DNA of 64,000 nt from JBLHZY01 sp050633265 (lineage in GTDB: Bacteria > Pseudomonadota > Alphaproteobacteria > Rhodobacterales > Rhodobacteraceae). A model generated the notes under the pieces. That model was not told the origin of the DNA. It searched no databases and saw only the letters and a list, made by a program, of their open reading frames with translations. Below are positions 44,327 to 53,580 of this stretch, in pieces. The stretch is from the NCBI GenBank assembly GCA_050633265.1, contig JBOEGE010000004.1, forward strand, positions 310,001 to 374,000, in the 5' to 3' direction. The number at the start of each line of letters is the position of its first letter. Within the stretch, counting starts at the first letter, position 1. The translations under genes were made by a program, and so were the position numbers.

Positions 44327-44895
44327 GGCGCCCCCGCCTGATTGTGATGCTCAAAGAACCGCGCGCGGGCCGTGTTAAGACGCGGCTTGGGGCAGACATC
44401 GGGATGACAGCAGCCACCTGGTGGTTTCGCCATCAGGTGCGCGCCTTGCTGCGCCGTTTGGACGATCCACGCTGGGAATTGGTGCTTGCGGTCTCGCCGG
44501 ATCGCGATGGGATGCAAAGCCGGATTTGGCCTGCGCATTTGCCGCGTATTGCGCAAGGCAGGGGCGATTTGGGCGCAAGGATGGCGCGCCAGTTTGATGC
44601 TTGCGGGATGCAGCCAGCGCTGATCATCGGGGCGGATATTCCGGGGATCACCAAGGGCCATATTGCCCAAGCTTTTGCACAGCTGCGCGCGACAGATGCG
44701 GTGATTGGCCCGGCGCCAGATGGCGGCTATTGGAGCATTGGTTTGCGGGTGCCTGCGCGCCGCCCGCGCGGGATGTTTGCGCATGTGCGCTGGTCTGGGC
44801 CGCATGCATTGAATGATACATGCGCGCGTATGCAGGGCCTTGGGATCGCCCGATTAGAGAGTTTGCGGGATGTGGATACTGCGCAAGATTTGTGA
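44323..44895 (+). CDS. DUF2064 / TIGR04282-type glycosyltransferase-like protein
   Basis: This 190-residue protein of the nucleotidyl/glycosyltransferase A fold begins MLKEPRAGRVKTRLG, the diagnostic N-terminal motif of DUF2064, and has LIIGADIPGIT and GPAPDGGYWSIGL. Some relatives accompany arsenosugar biosynthesis, and CofC-like guanylyltransferases share the fold, but here the neighbours give no such clue. The start overlaps the GNAT stop by 4 bases. Confidence 0.82.
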   Translation: MRRPRLIVMLKEPRAGRVKTRLGADIGMTAATWWFRHQVRALLRRLDDPRWELVLAVSPDRDGMQSRIWPAHLPRIAQGRGDLGARMARQFDACGMQPALIIGADIPGITKGHIAQAFAQLRATDAVIGPAPDGGYWSIGLRVPARRPRGMFAHVRWSGPHALNDTCARMQGLGIARLESLRDVDTAQDL

Positions 44896-44953
44896 GCCCT
44901 TCAGCGCATGTTTGGTGATGGTGTCGCTGCATTCTGCGTGATAAGTCTTTCGC

Positions 44954-47224
44954 ATGAGCAGCATACCCACAAAAGAGCAGATCCTTCAGTGGATTTCCGA
45001 CAATCCAACCCAAACCGCCAAGCGCGATATTGCCAAGGCTTTTGGGATCAAAGGGGCTGCGCGCATTGATCTGAAGCGGATGCTTAAAGAGCTTGAGGCC
45101 GAGGGCCATCTGCAAAAGCGGCGCAAGACTTACCGCGATCCGGATAAATTGCCACCTGTTTCCGTGCTGCAAGTTTTGGCGCCCAATAGCGATGGCGATC
45201 TCTTTGCCAAGCCGCTTGAATGGGCGGGCGAAGGCCCTGAGCCGGGGATTTTGCTGATCCTGCGCAAGGCTGATCCGGCCATTGGCGAAGGCGATCGCAT
45301 CCTTGCGCGCTTGGCCGAGGTCAAAGCGCCGGATCACAGCTATGAGGGGCGGCTGATCCGCAAGATCGGGGCCAATCCGCACAAGCTTCTGGGCATCTTT
45401 CGCAAAGGCTCTGAAGGCGGCCGGGTTATGCCGATTGATAAGGGCTCGAACAAAGAATTTATCGTAAAAGCGGGCAATGAGCATGGGGCGCAAGACGGCG
45501 AGTTGGTAGAGGCGGAGCAAGCCGGGCCGCGCGGCCGTATGGGCCTGCCGATGGCGCGGGTAACAACCCGGCTTGGTGATCCAAGCGGGCCGCGCGCGGT
45601 TTCTTTGATTGCGATCCATCAGCATGGCATTCCCGATGATTTCCCTGATGAGGTTATCGCCGAAGCCGATGCGGCCAAGCCTGCCGGTCTTGAGGGCCGT
45701 TTGGACATGCGCGACATACCATTGGTTACGATTGATCCCATAGATGCGCGCGACCGCGATGATGCGATTATGGCGGCGCGCGATACCGATCCCAAGAACA
45801 AAGGTGGTTTTGTGCTTTGGGTCGCGATTGCGGATGTGGCGCATTATGTGCGTGCGGGTTCTGCGCTTGATCGCGAGGCGTGGAACCGGGGCAATTCGAG
45901 CTATTTCCCGGACCGGGTTGTGCCGATGTTGCCGGATCGTCTTTCGGGGGATTTGTGCTCTTTGCATGAGGGCGTGCCGCGCGCTTGTTTGGCCGTTCGG
46001 ATGCAGATTTCTGCCGAGGGGGAGAAGATCAGCCACCGCTTTGAGCGCGGGCTGATGCGCTCAATCGCCTCGCTGAATTACGCCGAGGTACAGGCCGCCC
46101 AAGATGGCAAACCCAATGAGAAATGCGGCCCGCTTGTAGAGCCGGTAATCGCGCCGCTCTATGAGGCGTATTCTGCGCTGAAAAAGGCCCGCGCGCGCCG
46201 CCAACCGCTTGAGCTTGATTTGCCTGAGCGGCGGATTGTCTTGGGCGATGATGGCAAGGTTGCTTCTGTCTCGCATTATGAGCGCTTTGATGCGCATCGT
46301 TTGATCGAAGAATTTATGGTTTTGGCCAATGTTGCGGCGGCAGAAGAGCTGTTTGAGCGCCGCCGCCCGCTGCTGTACCGCGTGCATGAAGAGCCCTCCG
46401 TGGCCAAGCTGGAAGCCCTGCGAGAAGTGGCGCAGGCCTCTGGGTTTGGGCTTGCGAAGGGGCGGGTTTTGCACACGGAGCATTTGAACCGATTGCTTGC
46501 TCAGGCCGAGGGCACCGATCACGATGAGCTGATCAATATCTCGACCCTGCGCTCTATGACGCAGGCCTATTATCATCCTGAAAACCTTGGGCATTTTGGG
46601 CTCGCGCTGAAGGCTTATGCGCATTTTACCTCGCCGATCCGGCGCTATGCGGATTTGGTTGTGCATCGCGCGTTGATTTCGGGGCATGGCTGGGGCGACG
46701 ATGGGCTGAGTGTGAAAGAGATCGAGCGTTTGGAGGAAACGGCCAAGCATATTTCTGAGACAGAGCGCCGCTCAATGACCGCAGAGCGCGACACAACGGA
46801 TCGCTATTTGGCGGCGTTTTTATCGGAGCGAGTCGGGGTTGAATTTACCGGGCGGATTTCGGGCATTCAGCGGTTTGGGTGTTTTGTGAAACTCGATGAA
46901 ACGGGTGCGGATGGGCTTGTGCCTGTGCGTTCCATTGGGCGGGAATTTTTCCATTTTGATGCGGATGCGCAAAGCTTGATGGGGGCCGATACGGGCCTGA
47001 CCATTGAGGTTGGGCAGCGGGTTTTGGTGCGCCTGACTGAGGCGGTTCCGGTAACGGGCGGCTTGATGCTTGAGCTGTTGGAGCTTGACGGGAAAGCGAT
47101 GCCCTCTGGCGGGGGAGGCGCGCCGCGTGGCAAGCATCGCAAGGGCGGTTTCGGGCGCAAACCGGCGGCCAATAAACGCAAATCGGATAAGATCAAAAAG
47201 AAGGTCGCGCGCAAGCGGCGCTAG
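44954..47224 (+). CDS. rnr: Ribonuclease R
   Basis: This 756-residue 3'-5' exoribonuclease degrades structured RNA. In order: an N-terminal winged-helix segment (about 8-60), cold-shock-like OB domains, the RNB catalytic domain with TIDPIDARDRDDAI (metal-binding aspartates), and an S1 domain near 615-700 (ERVGVEFTGRISG). The C-terminal tail is basic (KHRKGGFGRKP and KKKVARKRR), as in other RNase R. It follows the dapE group after 58 bases and may have its own promoter. Confidence 0.95.
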   Translation: MSSIPTKEQILQWISDNPTQTAKRDIAKAFGIKGAARIDLKRMLKELEAEGHLQKRRKTYRDPDKLPPVSVLQVLAPNSDGDLFAKPLEWAGEGPEPGILLILRKADPAIGEGDRILARLAEVKAPDHSYEGRLIRKIGANPHKLLGIFRKGSEGGRVMPIDKGSNKEFIVKAGNEHGAQDGELVEAEQAGPRGRMGLPMARVTTRLGDPSGPRAVSLIAIHQHGIPDDFPDEVIAEADAAKPAGLEGRLDMRDIPLVTIDPIDARDRDDAIMAARDTDPKNKGGFVLWVAIADVAHYVRAGSALDREAWNRGNSSYFPDRVVPMLPDRLSGDLCSLHEGVPRACLAVRMQISAEGEKISHRFERGLMRSIASLNYAEVQAAQDGKPNEKCGPLVEPVIAPLYEAYSALKKARARRQPLELDLPERRIVLGDDGKVASVSHYERFDAHRLIEEFMVLANVAAAEELFERRRPLLYRVHEEPSVAKLEALREVAQASGFGLAKGRVLHTEHLNRLLAQAEGTDHDELINISTLRSMTQAYYHPENLGHFGLALKAYAHFTSPIRRYADLVVHRALISGHGWGDDGLSVKEIERLEETAKHISETERRSMTAERDTTDRYLAAFLSERVGVEFTGRISGIQRFGCFVKLDETGADGLVPVRSIGREFFHFDADAQSLMGADTGLTIEVGQRVLVRLTEAVPVTGGLMLELLELDGKAMPSGGGGAPRGKHRKGGFGRKPAANKRKSDKIKKKVARKRR

Positions 47225-47312
47225 GCGCAGCTTTGCGCATGTTTGCATCTTTCCTTTTGAGCGGCGCTGTTTCGCGCTAAGCTTGGCGTATTGAGGCTAA
47301 GGCAGGTGGGTT

Positions 47313-48584
47313 ATGAGCAAGATTTCTAAGGTTTTTTTGGTGCTGGCGATTGGCGCTATGCCTTTTGCTGGCTTGGCGCAGGGCAGCGCTATTGAAAGCT
47401 CTCCGCGCCCGATGGAGCGGCCCGATTTGGGCGAGGTTATACAGGTGCAATCAACGGCGAATGCGGGATTTAATCGCTGGATCGCAGGCTTTCGGGGCCG
47501 TGCGCAGGCCAAAGGCATTTCCGCGCGCGTTTTGGACAATGCCTTTCGCGGCATTCGCTACAACACTGATGTGATTGCCAAAGATCGCCATCAATCGGAA
47601 TTTACCAAGCAGATTTGGGATTACCTTGATAGCGCGGCCTCGCCAACGCGGGTCAAAAACGGCCAAGCCGCCTTGCGCAAACACGCGCGTGTTTTTGAGC
47701 AGGTTGAGGCGCGTTACGGTGTTGATAAAGAGGTCGTGGCCGCCGTTTGGGGCCTTGAGAGCGCTTATGGCGAGCGGCGCGGCGAGATCCCGATTATCGA
47801 GGCATTGGCGACTTTGGCCTATGATGGGCGGCGTGGGAAATTCTTTGAGGCGCAGCTGATTGCCGCGCTCAAGATCATTCAATCCGGCGATGTTGCGCCG
47901 CGCGGGATGAAGGGATCATGGGCTGGGGCGATGGGCCACACGCAGTTTATTCCGACCTCCTATTTGGCTTATGCGGTTGATTTTACCGGGGATGGCAAGC
48001 GCGATATTTGGTCGAATGATCCCAGCGATGCTTTGGCCTCGACCGCGGCCTATTTGGCGCGTTTTGGTTGGAAAAAGGGTCAGCCTTGGGGTGTTGAAGT
48101 GCGCCTGCCCAAGGGATTCAACTATCAACTTGCGAGCCGCTCGATCGTAAAGGCGCCGGGCGATTGGGGCGCGATGGGTGTTCGTGGGGTGGATGGCAAA
48201 CCTGTGCCAAATTATGGCGGCGGCTCGATCCTTTTGCCGGCGGGATCAGCGGGCGCGGCCTTTATGATCTTTTCGAATTTCGCGGTGATCGAGAAGTATA
48301 ATAAGGCGGATGCCTATGTGATTGGGGTTGGCCATCTATCAGATCGGCTTCGTGGCGGGCCTGAAATTCAGGCGAGCTGGCCGCGTGGTTATGCGCCGAT
48401 TTCCTTTGAGCAAAAGAAGCAGATGCAGCGGATTTTGACGCGCAAAGGCTTTCTGGATGACAAGGTCGATGGGATCATCGGCCCCAACACGATCAACGCG
48501 ATCCGCGAATATCAGCGCAGCAAAGGCGTGACCCCGGATGGCTATCCTTCGCAGGCGTTTATGAAGCTTTTGAAGGGGCGGTGA
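47313..48584 (+). CDS. Lytic murein transglycosylase, MltB family, with peptidoglycan-binding domain
   Basis: This 423-residue protein has a hydrophobic Sec signal (about 1-22, ending GLAQG) without a lipobox cysteine. The SLT_2 domain has AAVWGLESAYGERRGEIP (catalytic glutamate in GLESAYG) and GAMGHTQFIPTSYLAYAVD. A C-terminal PG_binding_1 domain covers about 355-423. It cleaves the MurNAc-GlcNAc bond to make 1,6-anhydro ends in the periplasm. AGGCAG is near the ATG. Confidence 0.92.
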   Translation: MSKISKVFLVLAIGAMPFAGLAQGSAIESSPRPMERPDLGEVIQVQSTANAGFNRWIAGFRGRAQAKGISARVLDNAFRGIRYNTDVIAKDRHQSEFTKQIWDYLDSAASPTRVKNGQAALRKHARVFEQVEARYGVDKEVVAAVWGLESAYGERRGEIPIIEALATLAYDGRRGKFFEAQLIAALKIIQSGDVAPRGMKGSWAGAMGHTQFIPTSYLAYAVDFTGDGKRDIWSNDPSDALASTAAYLARFGWKKGQPWGVEVRLPKGFNYQLASRSIVKAPGDWGAMGVRGVDGKPVPNYGGGSILLPAGSAGAAFMIFSNFAVIEKYNKADAYVIGVGHLSDRLRGGPEIQASWPRGYAPISFEQKKQMQRILTRKGFLDDKVDGIIGPNTINAIREYQRSKGVTPDGYPSQAFMKLLKGR

Positions 48585-48624
48585 GTCGGGTTGAGCGTGG
48601 TGCATATGGCGCGGGGTGTGCAGT

Positions 48625-48647
48625 GAGTATTTAGGCCAAGAAAAAGT
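48625..48647 (+). repeat. Single copy of the dispersed GAGTATTT repeat
   Basis: Reads GAGTATTTAGGCC then AAGAAAAAGT, 40 bases after the MltB-type gene. Compare 24814-24894 and 26917-26940. Confidence 0.65.
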
Positions 48648-48770
48648 GGGGGATGGCTTTTGATGGGCGCTTGTTCCCATATGGCCAATTATGAGAAGAA
48701 AAATGGTGGATTTAGATATTTCGAACGGGTTTTGAGGTGTGCCCTTTCGATTGCGGTGAAATTTGCCCTG

Positions 48771-49013
48771 TCAGTTTGATGAAAAAAACAGGCTGGCCAG
48801 CCAAAAATCAACTTGGCCAAAAGGGAAGTAATGCCCGACCATAGCAATTATAGCGCCGAGCAGTATCGATATCAGAAAGCCGATAATCACGCCCAAAAGG
48901 ACACCTTTGGCGGCAGACTTTGGATGCCGCGCGATCTTACTGGCGAACCCAAATGCGATACCATTGGCCAAGAATATTAGTATCGTTTCAGCGAGCGTTA
49001 GGTATTGAAACAT
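48771..49013 (-). CDS. Small hypothetical membrane protein
   Basis: This 80-residue protein has two hydrophobic segments (about 5-24 and 38-60) joined by a short basic loop (SKIARHPKSAAKG). I do not recognise a family, though the length and pattern fit many small inner-membrane proteins. The coding sequence is AT-rich compared with neighbours. The ribosome-binding site is weak. It has no operon partner. Confidence 0.5.
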   Translation of the reverse strand: MFQYLTLAETILIFLANGIAFGFASKIARHPKSAAKGVLLGVIIGFLISILLGAIIAMVGHYFPFGQVDFWLASLFFSSN

Positions 49014-49162
49014 TATTCATCCAAAGTAACTGTTTCAGTCGTTTTCTCAACAACAACTAGATGCTACGCACTGCTGCGACAATCCCTTGGCCAGATTAGA
49101 ATGAGAAGGACGCTGGTATTATAAAGTTGTTGGTGCACTCTCTTTCAAATGCCTTTCATAGA

Positions 49163-49189
49163 GGCAGGCCGGTGAGCCTGCCCCTTTTT
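49163..49189 (+). terminator. Terminator-like hairpin in plus-strand orientation
   Basis: GGCAGGC CGGTGA GCCTGCC is followed by CCTTTTTA on the plus strand. No plus-strand gene lies immediately upstream; the aminotransferase on the minus strand ends at 49192. It may be bidirectional or mark a small RNA. Confidence 0.55.
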
Positions 49190-49191
49190 AT

Positions 49192-50562
49192 CTAGTCGAG
49201 GACCGTTTTGACCGCTTTCGCTGTTTTGGCCACGATCTCATCTGCTTCGGCGCGGGTGAGGCAGAGGGGTGGGGCGAAGCCGAGGATATCGCCCTGGGGC
49301 ATGGCGCGGGCGATCACGCCTTGTTCGAGCAGTTTGGCGACAACGGCGTAGCTGATTTTGCGGTCCGTAGCGAAGGCTTCGCGGGTCTCGCGGTTTTGGG
49401 TGAGCTCGACAGCGCAGAGCATGCCTTCACCGCGGATATCGCCAACATGGGCGTGATCTCCGAGCGCGTCTTGCATGGCTTGGTTGAAGTAATTGCCAAC
49501 CGATCCGGCGTTGCTCACTAGATCGAGGCTATCGATCAGTTTGAGGTTGGCGATGCCTGCGGCCGCACCGATTGGGTGGGCGGAGTATGTCCAGCCGTGG
49601 CCGATGGGGCCGTTTTCATCGGTGCCTTGTTCAAGCACTTTCCACATTTTATCGCTGACGATGGAGCCAGAGAGCGGGGCGTAGGCGGATGTCAGGCCTT
49701 TGGCGATGGTGATCAGGTCTGGTTTGAGGCCGTAGTGCTCTGAGCCGAACATTGTGCCCAAGCGGCCAAAGCCGGTGACGACCTCGTCAGCGATGAGAAG
49801 GATATCGTGGCGGGTGAGCACCTCTTGGATCGCTTTCCAATAGCCCTCGGGTGGGGGCACGATGCCGCCGGTTCCAAGCACAGGTTCGCCGATGAAGGCG
49901 GCGATCGTATCGGGGCCTTCGCGCTGGATCAGCGCTTCGAGTTCAGCCGCGAGGTGGGCCGAGAATTGCGCCTCGGACATAGAGGCATCTTCGCGGCGAT
50001 AGTAGTAGGGCGCATCGGTATGGACCACTTGCGACAGGGGCAGATCGAATTTGTTGTGGAACAGTTCAAGCCCGGTGAGAGAGCCCGTCATCAGGCCCGA
50101 GCCATGATAGCCGCGCCAGCGTGAGATAATCTTTTTCTTTTGCGGGCGGCCGAGGATATTGTTGTAGTACCAGACCAGCTTGATGTTGGTCTCGTTGGCG
50201 TCTGATCCGGACTGGCCGAAGTAGACTTTGGACATGTGATCCGGCGCGCGATCGAGGATCATTTTCGAGAGCGTGATCGAGGCTTCTGTGCCGTGGCCCA
50301 CGTAGGAATGGTAATAGGCAAGCTCGCTGGCTTGGGCGGCGATGGCTTCGGCGATTTCGGTGCGGCCATAGCCGACGTTAACGCAATAGAGCCCGGCAAA
50401 AGCATCAAGAAAGCGGTTCCCATCGCGGTCTTCAATATGGCAGCCTTGACCGGTTTTGATGATCCGAGTTGGGGTTTCGCCGCGGGCGTGTTGGGCGAGA
50501 TGGGTCGATGGGTGAAAGAAATTATCGCGATCCCATTGATCGAGTTGGTCATTTTTCAGCAT
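49192..50562 (-). CDS. Class III PLP-dependent aminotransferase
   Basis: This 456-residue omega-aminotransferase has the PLP lysine in LITIAKGLTSAYAPLSG, DEVVTGFGR with the cofactor-binding aspartate, and GQSGSDANETNIKL. Class III enzymes act on omega-amino groups such as diaminobutyrate, putrescine, beta-alanine or taurine. It is divergent from a EutD/DoeA-like hydrolase gene, which fits a diaminobutyrate-type substrate but does not prove it. Start 50562 has AAAGGA 8 bases upstream; the ORF runs to 50619. Confidence 0.88.
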   Translation of the reverse strand: MLKNDQLDQWDRDNFFHPSTHLAQHARGETPTRIIKTGQGCHIEDRDGNRFLDAFAGLYCVNVGYGRTEIAEAIAAQASELAYYHSYVGHGTEASITLSKMILDRAPDHMSKVYFGQSGSDANETNIKLVWYYNNILGRPQKKKIISRWRGYHGSGLMTGSLTGLELFHNKFDLPLSQVVHTDAPYYYRREDASMSEAQFSAHLAAELEALIQREGPDTIAAFIGEPVLGTGGIVPPPEGYWKAIQEVLTRHDILLIADEVVTGFGRLGTMFGSEHYGLKPDLITIAKGLTSAYAPLSGSIVSDKMWKVLEQGTDENGPIGHGWTYSAHPIGAAAGIANLKLIDSLDLVSNAGSVGNYFNQAMQDALGDHAHVGDIRGEGMLCAVELTQNRETREAFATDRKISYAVVAKLLEQGVIARAMPQGDILGFAPPLCLTRAEADEIVAKTAKAVKTVLD

Positions 50563-50700
50563 GTTTTTTGTCCTTTGCCTGCGGCTATGGCTCATGCATA
50601 GGGGGAAAGGCGGCCCCATTCCAGCCTTGTGATAAAAAGCAATTGCGCTTGGGGGATTTGCACTCTTAGATCGTCAAAGGATTTTTGCTCTGGAGGCTGT

Positions 50701-51876
50701 ATGAACCCACCCTTTTCCTCGGCTGAATATGATCGCCGCTTGGCCCTTGCGCGCGGCGCGATGGAGGCGGCTGAGCTTGACGCGATTATCTGCGTGGACC
50801 CGAGCAATCAGAATTGGCTCACGGGTTATGATGGCTGGTCGTTTTATGTGCATCAGGCGGTGATCCTGATTGGTGGAGAGACGCCGATTTGGTGGGGGCG
50901 GCGCATGGATGCGAATGGGGCTGCGCGTACCGTTGATACCGCGCGCACCGAGATCACCTTTTACACCGACGAGTATATTCAATCGACCGAGCGCCATCCG
51001 ATGCAGGCCTTGGCGGGCCTGTTGGCCGAGCGCGGCATGGGGGCTGCACGCATTGGCGTTGAGATGGAGAATTACTATTATTCCGCGGCTGCGCATGGGG
51101 CTTTAGCGGGCGCCTTGCCGGACGCGACATTTGTCGATGCCACGGCGTTGATCAATTGGCAGCGCGGGGTGAAATCGCCCGAGGAGATCGCCTTTATGCG
51201 CAAGGCGGCTTTGATCACCGATAAGATCCAAACGCTTGCGATTGATCTGGCCGAGCCGGGCATTCGCAAGAATGAACTGGCGGGGAAAATCTATGCAGCG
51301 GGGCTTGAGGGCAATGGCGAGGATTGGGGCGATTACCCGGCGATTGTGCCGCTTATGCCTTCGGGGGCGGATGCCTCTGCCCCGCATTTAACATGGAACG
51401 GGGATTTGCTGCGCTATGGAGAATCGACGTTTTTTGAGCTGTCGGGATGCTATCGCCGCTATCACGCGCCGCTAAGCCGGACGGTGTATTTGGGCGAGCC
51501 GCCCGATAGTATTGTGCGCGCGGCGGATGCACTGGTTACCGGGTTGGATGCCGGGCTTGAGGCGGCGCGGGCGGGCAATCGGGCCTGTGATATTGCCAAT
51601 GCTTTGGGCGATGCTCTGGCGGCGGCGGGGGTCGCGCGCTCTGGGCGTTGTGGCTATCCGATTGGGGCGAGCTATCCGCCGGATTGGGGCGAGCGGACCG
51701 TTTCTTTGCGCCCTGAGGATGAGACGATTTTGAAGCCGGGGATGACGTTCCATTTTATGCCCGGGCTTTGGCAGGATGATTGGGGCCTTGAGATCACAGA
51801 GTCGATTTTGATCACGGATGAGGGGCCCGCAGAGACGCTCTGCAATATCGAGCGCAAGCTTTTTGTGAAGCGCTAG
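50701..51876 (+). CDS. Ectoine hydrolase-like protein (EutD/DoeA, M24 fold)
   Basis: This 391-residue creatinase/Xaa-Pro peptidase-fold protein shows NWLTGYDGWSFYVHQ, RRMDANGAART, GVEMENYYYSAAA and INWQRGVKSPEE, matching EutD/DoeA, which opens the ectoine ring to N-acetyl-diaminobutyrate. In EutD the usual M24 metals are not needed. FFELSGCYRRYHAPLSRT contains the family's conserved glutamate in the catalytic half. The start at 50701 is set by CTGGAGG 6 bases upstream; the ORF starts at 50629. argE-like gene follows with a 2-base gap. Confidence 0.75.
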   Translation: MNPPFSSAEYDRRLALARGAMEAAELDAIICVDPSNQNWLTGYDGWSFYVHQAVILIGGETPIWWGRRMDANGAARTVDTARTEITFYTDEYIQSTERHPMQALAGLLAERGMGAARIGVEMENYYYSAAAHGALAGALPDATFVDATALINWQRGVKSPEEIAFMRKAALITDKIQTLAIDLAEPGIRKNELAGKIYAAGLEGNGEDWGDYPAIVPLMPSGADASAPHLTWNGDLLRYGESTFFELSGCYRRYHAPLSRTVYLGEPPDSIVRAADALVTGLDAGLEAARAGNRACDIANALGDALAAAGVARSGRCGYPIGASYPPDWGERTVSLRPEDETILKPGMTFHFMPGLWQDDWGLEITESILITDEGPAETLCNIERKLFVKR

Positions 51877-51878
51877 GG

Positions 51879-53048
51879 ATGAAAGAGATGCACCCAAAGC
51901 TTGAGGCCGCCACATCCCTTTTGGGCGAGCTGATCGCGTTGCCGACTGTATCGTCGGACAGCAATATGGCGATGATTGCGCTGCTTTCTGAGCGGCTTGA
52001 GAGCCTTGGGGCGAAGGTTGAGGTCATGCTTGATGAGGATGGCGGCAAGGCCAATCTTTGGGCGACTGTGGGGCCGGATATTGCCGGGGGTGTTTTGCTT
52101 TCGGGGCATACGGATGTTGTGCCTGTGGCTGAGCAGGATTGGAGCAGCGATCCCTTTGTTATGGAGGCCCGCGAGGGGCGGCTTTATGGGCGGGGCGCAT
52201 GTGACATGAAGGGGTTCATTGCCTGCGCGATTGTGATGGCGCCAGAGCTTGCGCGCGCGGCCGAGGCGGCGGGCAAACCACTGCGGTTTTGCTTTACGCA
52301 TGATGAGGAGGTTGGTTGCTTAGGAGCGCGGGCCTTGGTGGCGCATTTGCAGGGGCGCGAGGCCCTTCCGGCGATGGCAATCATTGGCGAGCCAACCATG
52401 ATGAAGGTGATTGAAGGCAATAAGGGCTGCTGCGAATATACCACCCATTTTCATGGCATGGCGGGGCATGGATCGGCCCCGGCGCAGGGGGTGAATGCGG
52501 TTGAATATGCTGGGCGTTATTTGATGCGCCTGCTGGAATTGCGCGGTGCGCTTGAGGCGCGCGCGCCAGCGGGCGGGCGCTTTGATCCGCCGCATAGCAC
52601 GATCAATCCGGGGCGTATTTCGGGCGGTGTTGCGCATAATGTGATCCCGTCGCATGCTGCGCTGGAATGGGAAATGCGCCCGGTTACCGCCTCTGATTTG
52701 GCCTTTGTGCAGGAGGATTTGGCAGGCCTTCGCGCCAGCATGCTCAAGGAAATGCGCGCGGTTTTTCCCGGCGCGGATATTTCAACCGAAACGATTGGCG
52801 AAGTGGTTGGGCTTGAGCCGGAAGAGCAGAATGCTGCACGCGATTTGGTGGCGATGCTGACAGGTGAGAACGCTGCGCATGTTGTGCCGTTCAATACCGA
52901 GGCGGGGCTGTTTCAGCAGATCGGGATGCAGGCGGTTTTATGCGGGCCCGGCTCGATTGATCAGGCGCATAAGCCGGATGAATATGTTTCGCTTGAGCAG
53001 ATGTCGCGCTGCCTCGATATGTTGGGAAAACTTGCGCAGCACTTATAG
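51879..53048 (+). CDS. M20 acetylornithine deacetylase-like amidohydrolase
   Basis: This 389-residue M20 enzyme has metal-site motifs LLSGHTDVVPVAE, GRGACDMKGF, and a glutamate in FTHDEEVGC. The C-terminal IDQAHKPDEYVSL is typical of ArgE. ArgE removes the acetyl group of N2-acetylornithine; beside EutD-like and omega-aminotransferase genes it may instead deacetylate an acetyl-diaminobutyrate-type compound. Translation start at 51879 or ATG 51888 (both in frame). The 3' end overlaps rppH by 6 bases. Confidence 0.85.
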   Translation: MKEMHPKLEAATSLLGELIALPTVSSDSNMAMIALLSERLESLGAKVEVMLDEDGGKANLWATVGPDIAGGVLLSGHTDVVPVAEQDWSSDPFVMEAREGRLYGRGACDMKGFIACAIVMAPELARAAEAAGKPLRFCFTHDEEVGCLGARALVAHLQGREALPAMAIIGEPTMMKVIEGNKGCCEYTTHFHGMAGHGSAPAQGVNAVEYAGRYLMRLLELRGALEARAPAGGRFDPPHSTINPGRISGGVAHNVIPSHAALEWEMRPVTASDLAFVQEDLAGLRASMLKEMRAVFPGADISTETIGEVVGLEPEEQNAARDLVAMLTGENAAHVVPFNTEAGLFQQIGMQAVLCGPGSIDQAHKPDEYVSLEQMSRCLDMLGKLAQHL

Positions 53049-53534
53049 GCGTGCGCGGAATGTCTCGATGATTTGGCGGTAAATATCGCGCTTGAAAGGC
53101 ACGATATGTTCGATCAAGGCCTCTGGCGTGAGCCAATCCCATTTGGAAAATTCAGGGTGTTCGGTGGCGATGTCGATCTGATCATCACGGCCCTCAAAAC
53201 GCATCAAGAACCAAAGCTGCTTTTGGCCCCGATAACGGCCTTTCCAAACGCGGCCCAGAAGCTCGGGCGGCAGATCATAGGTGAGCCAATCTTCGGTCTG
53301 CGCTTCAATCACCGCAAGCGCGGGATCAACGCCGGTTTCTTCCCAAAGTTCGCGCAGGGCGGCTTTTTGGGGCTCTTCGCCCTCATCAATTCCGCCTTGG
53401 GGCATTTGCCACGCATCTGGGGTATCAATGCGGGTTCCGGCGAAAATCAAGCCGTCTTTATTGGCGAGCATAACGCCAACGCAGGGGCGGTATGGCAGGG
53501 CGTCGATTTGGGCGGGTGTTAGGGGTTTGGTCAT
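53043..53534 (-). CDS. rppH: RNA pyrophosphohydrolase
   Basis: This 163-residue Nudix hydrolase removes pyrophosphate from the 5' end of mRNA and so starts RNase E-dependent decay. The Nudix box is GGIDEGEEPQKAALRELWEETGV-like (start at about residue 46; GX5E with REXWEE). QMPQGGID and WLTYDLPPE are characteristic of the IalA/RppH branch. It is the last gene of the leftward rsfS-to-rppH group; the hairpin at 53545-53571 separates it from ctpA. Confidence 0.94.
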   Translation of the reverse strand: MTKPLTPAQIDALPYRPCVGVMLANKDGLIFAGTRIDTPDAWQMPQGGIDEGEEPQKAALRELWEETGVDPALAVIEAQTEDWLTYDLPPELLGRVWKGRYRGQKQLWFLMRFEGRDDQIDIATEHPEFSKWDWLTPEALIEHIVPFKRDIYRQIIETFRARL

Positions 53535-53544
53535 TGGGCATCAG

Positions 53545-53571
53545 GGGGCCGCGTGAAAATCGCGCGGCCCC
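53545..53571 (-). other. Intercistronic hairpin between ctpA and rppH
   Basis: GGGGCCGCG TGAAAATCG CGCGGCCCC is a 9-base, GC-only stem. There is no T-run on the minus strand, so it may act in mRNA processing or stabilisation of the upstream ctpA message, not as a classical terminator. Confidence 0.5.
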
Positions 53572-53580
53572 GTTTCTTGA

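Noticed and set aside
44648..46036. 462-residue minus-strand ORF opposite the DUF2064 gene and rnr
   Set aside because: Shadow frame; the forward genes carry convincing motifs and the antisense translation is arginine/histidine-rich, typical of shadows.
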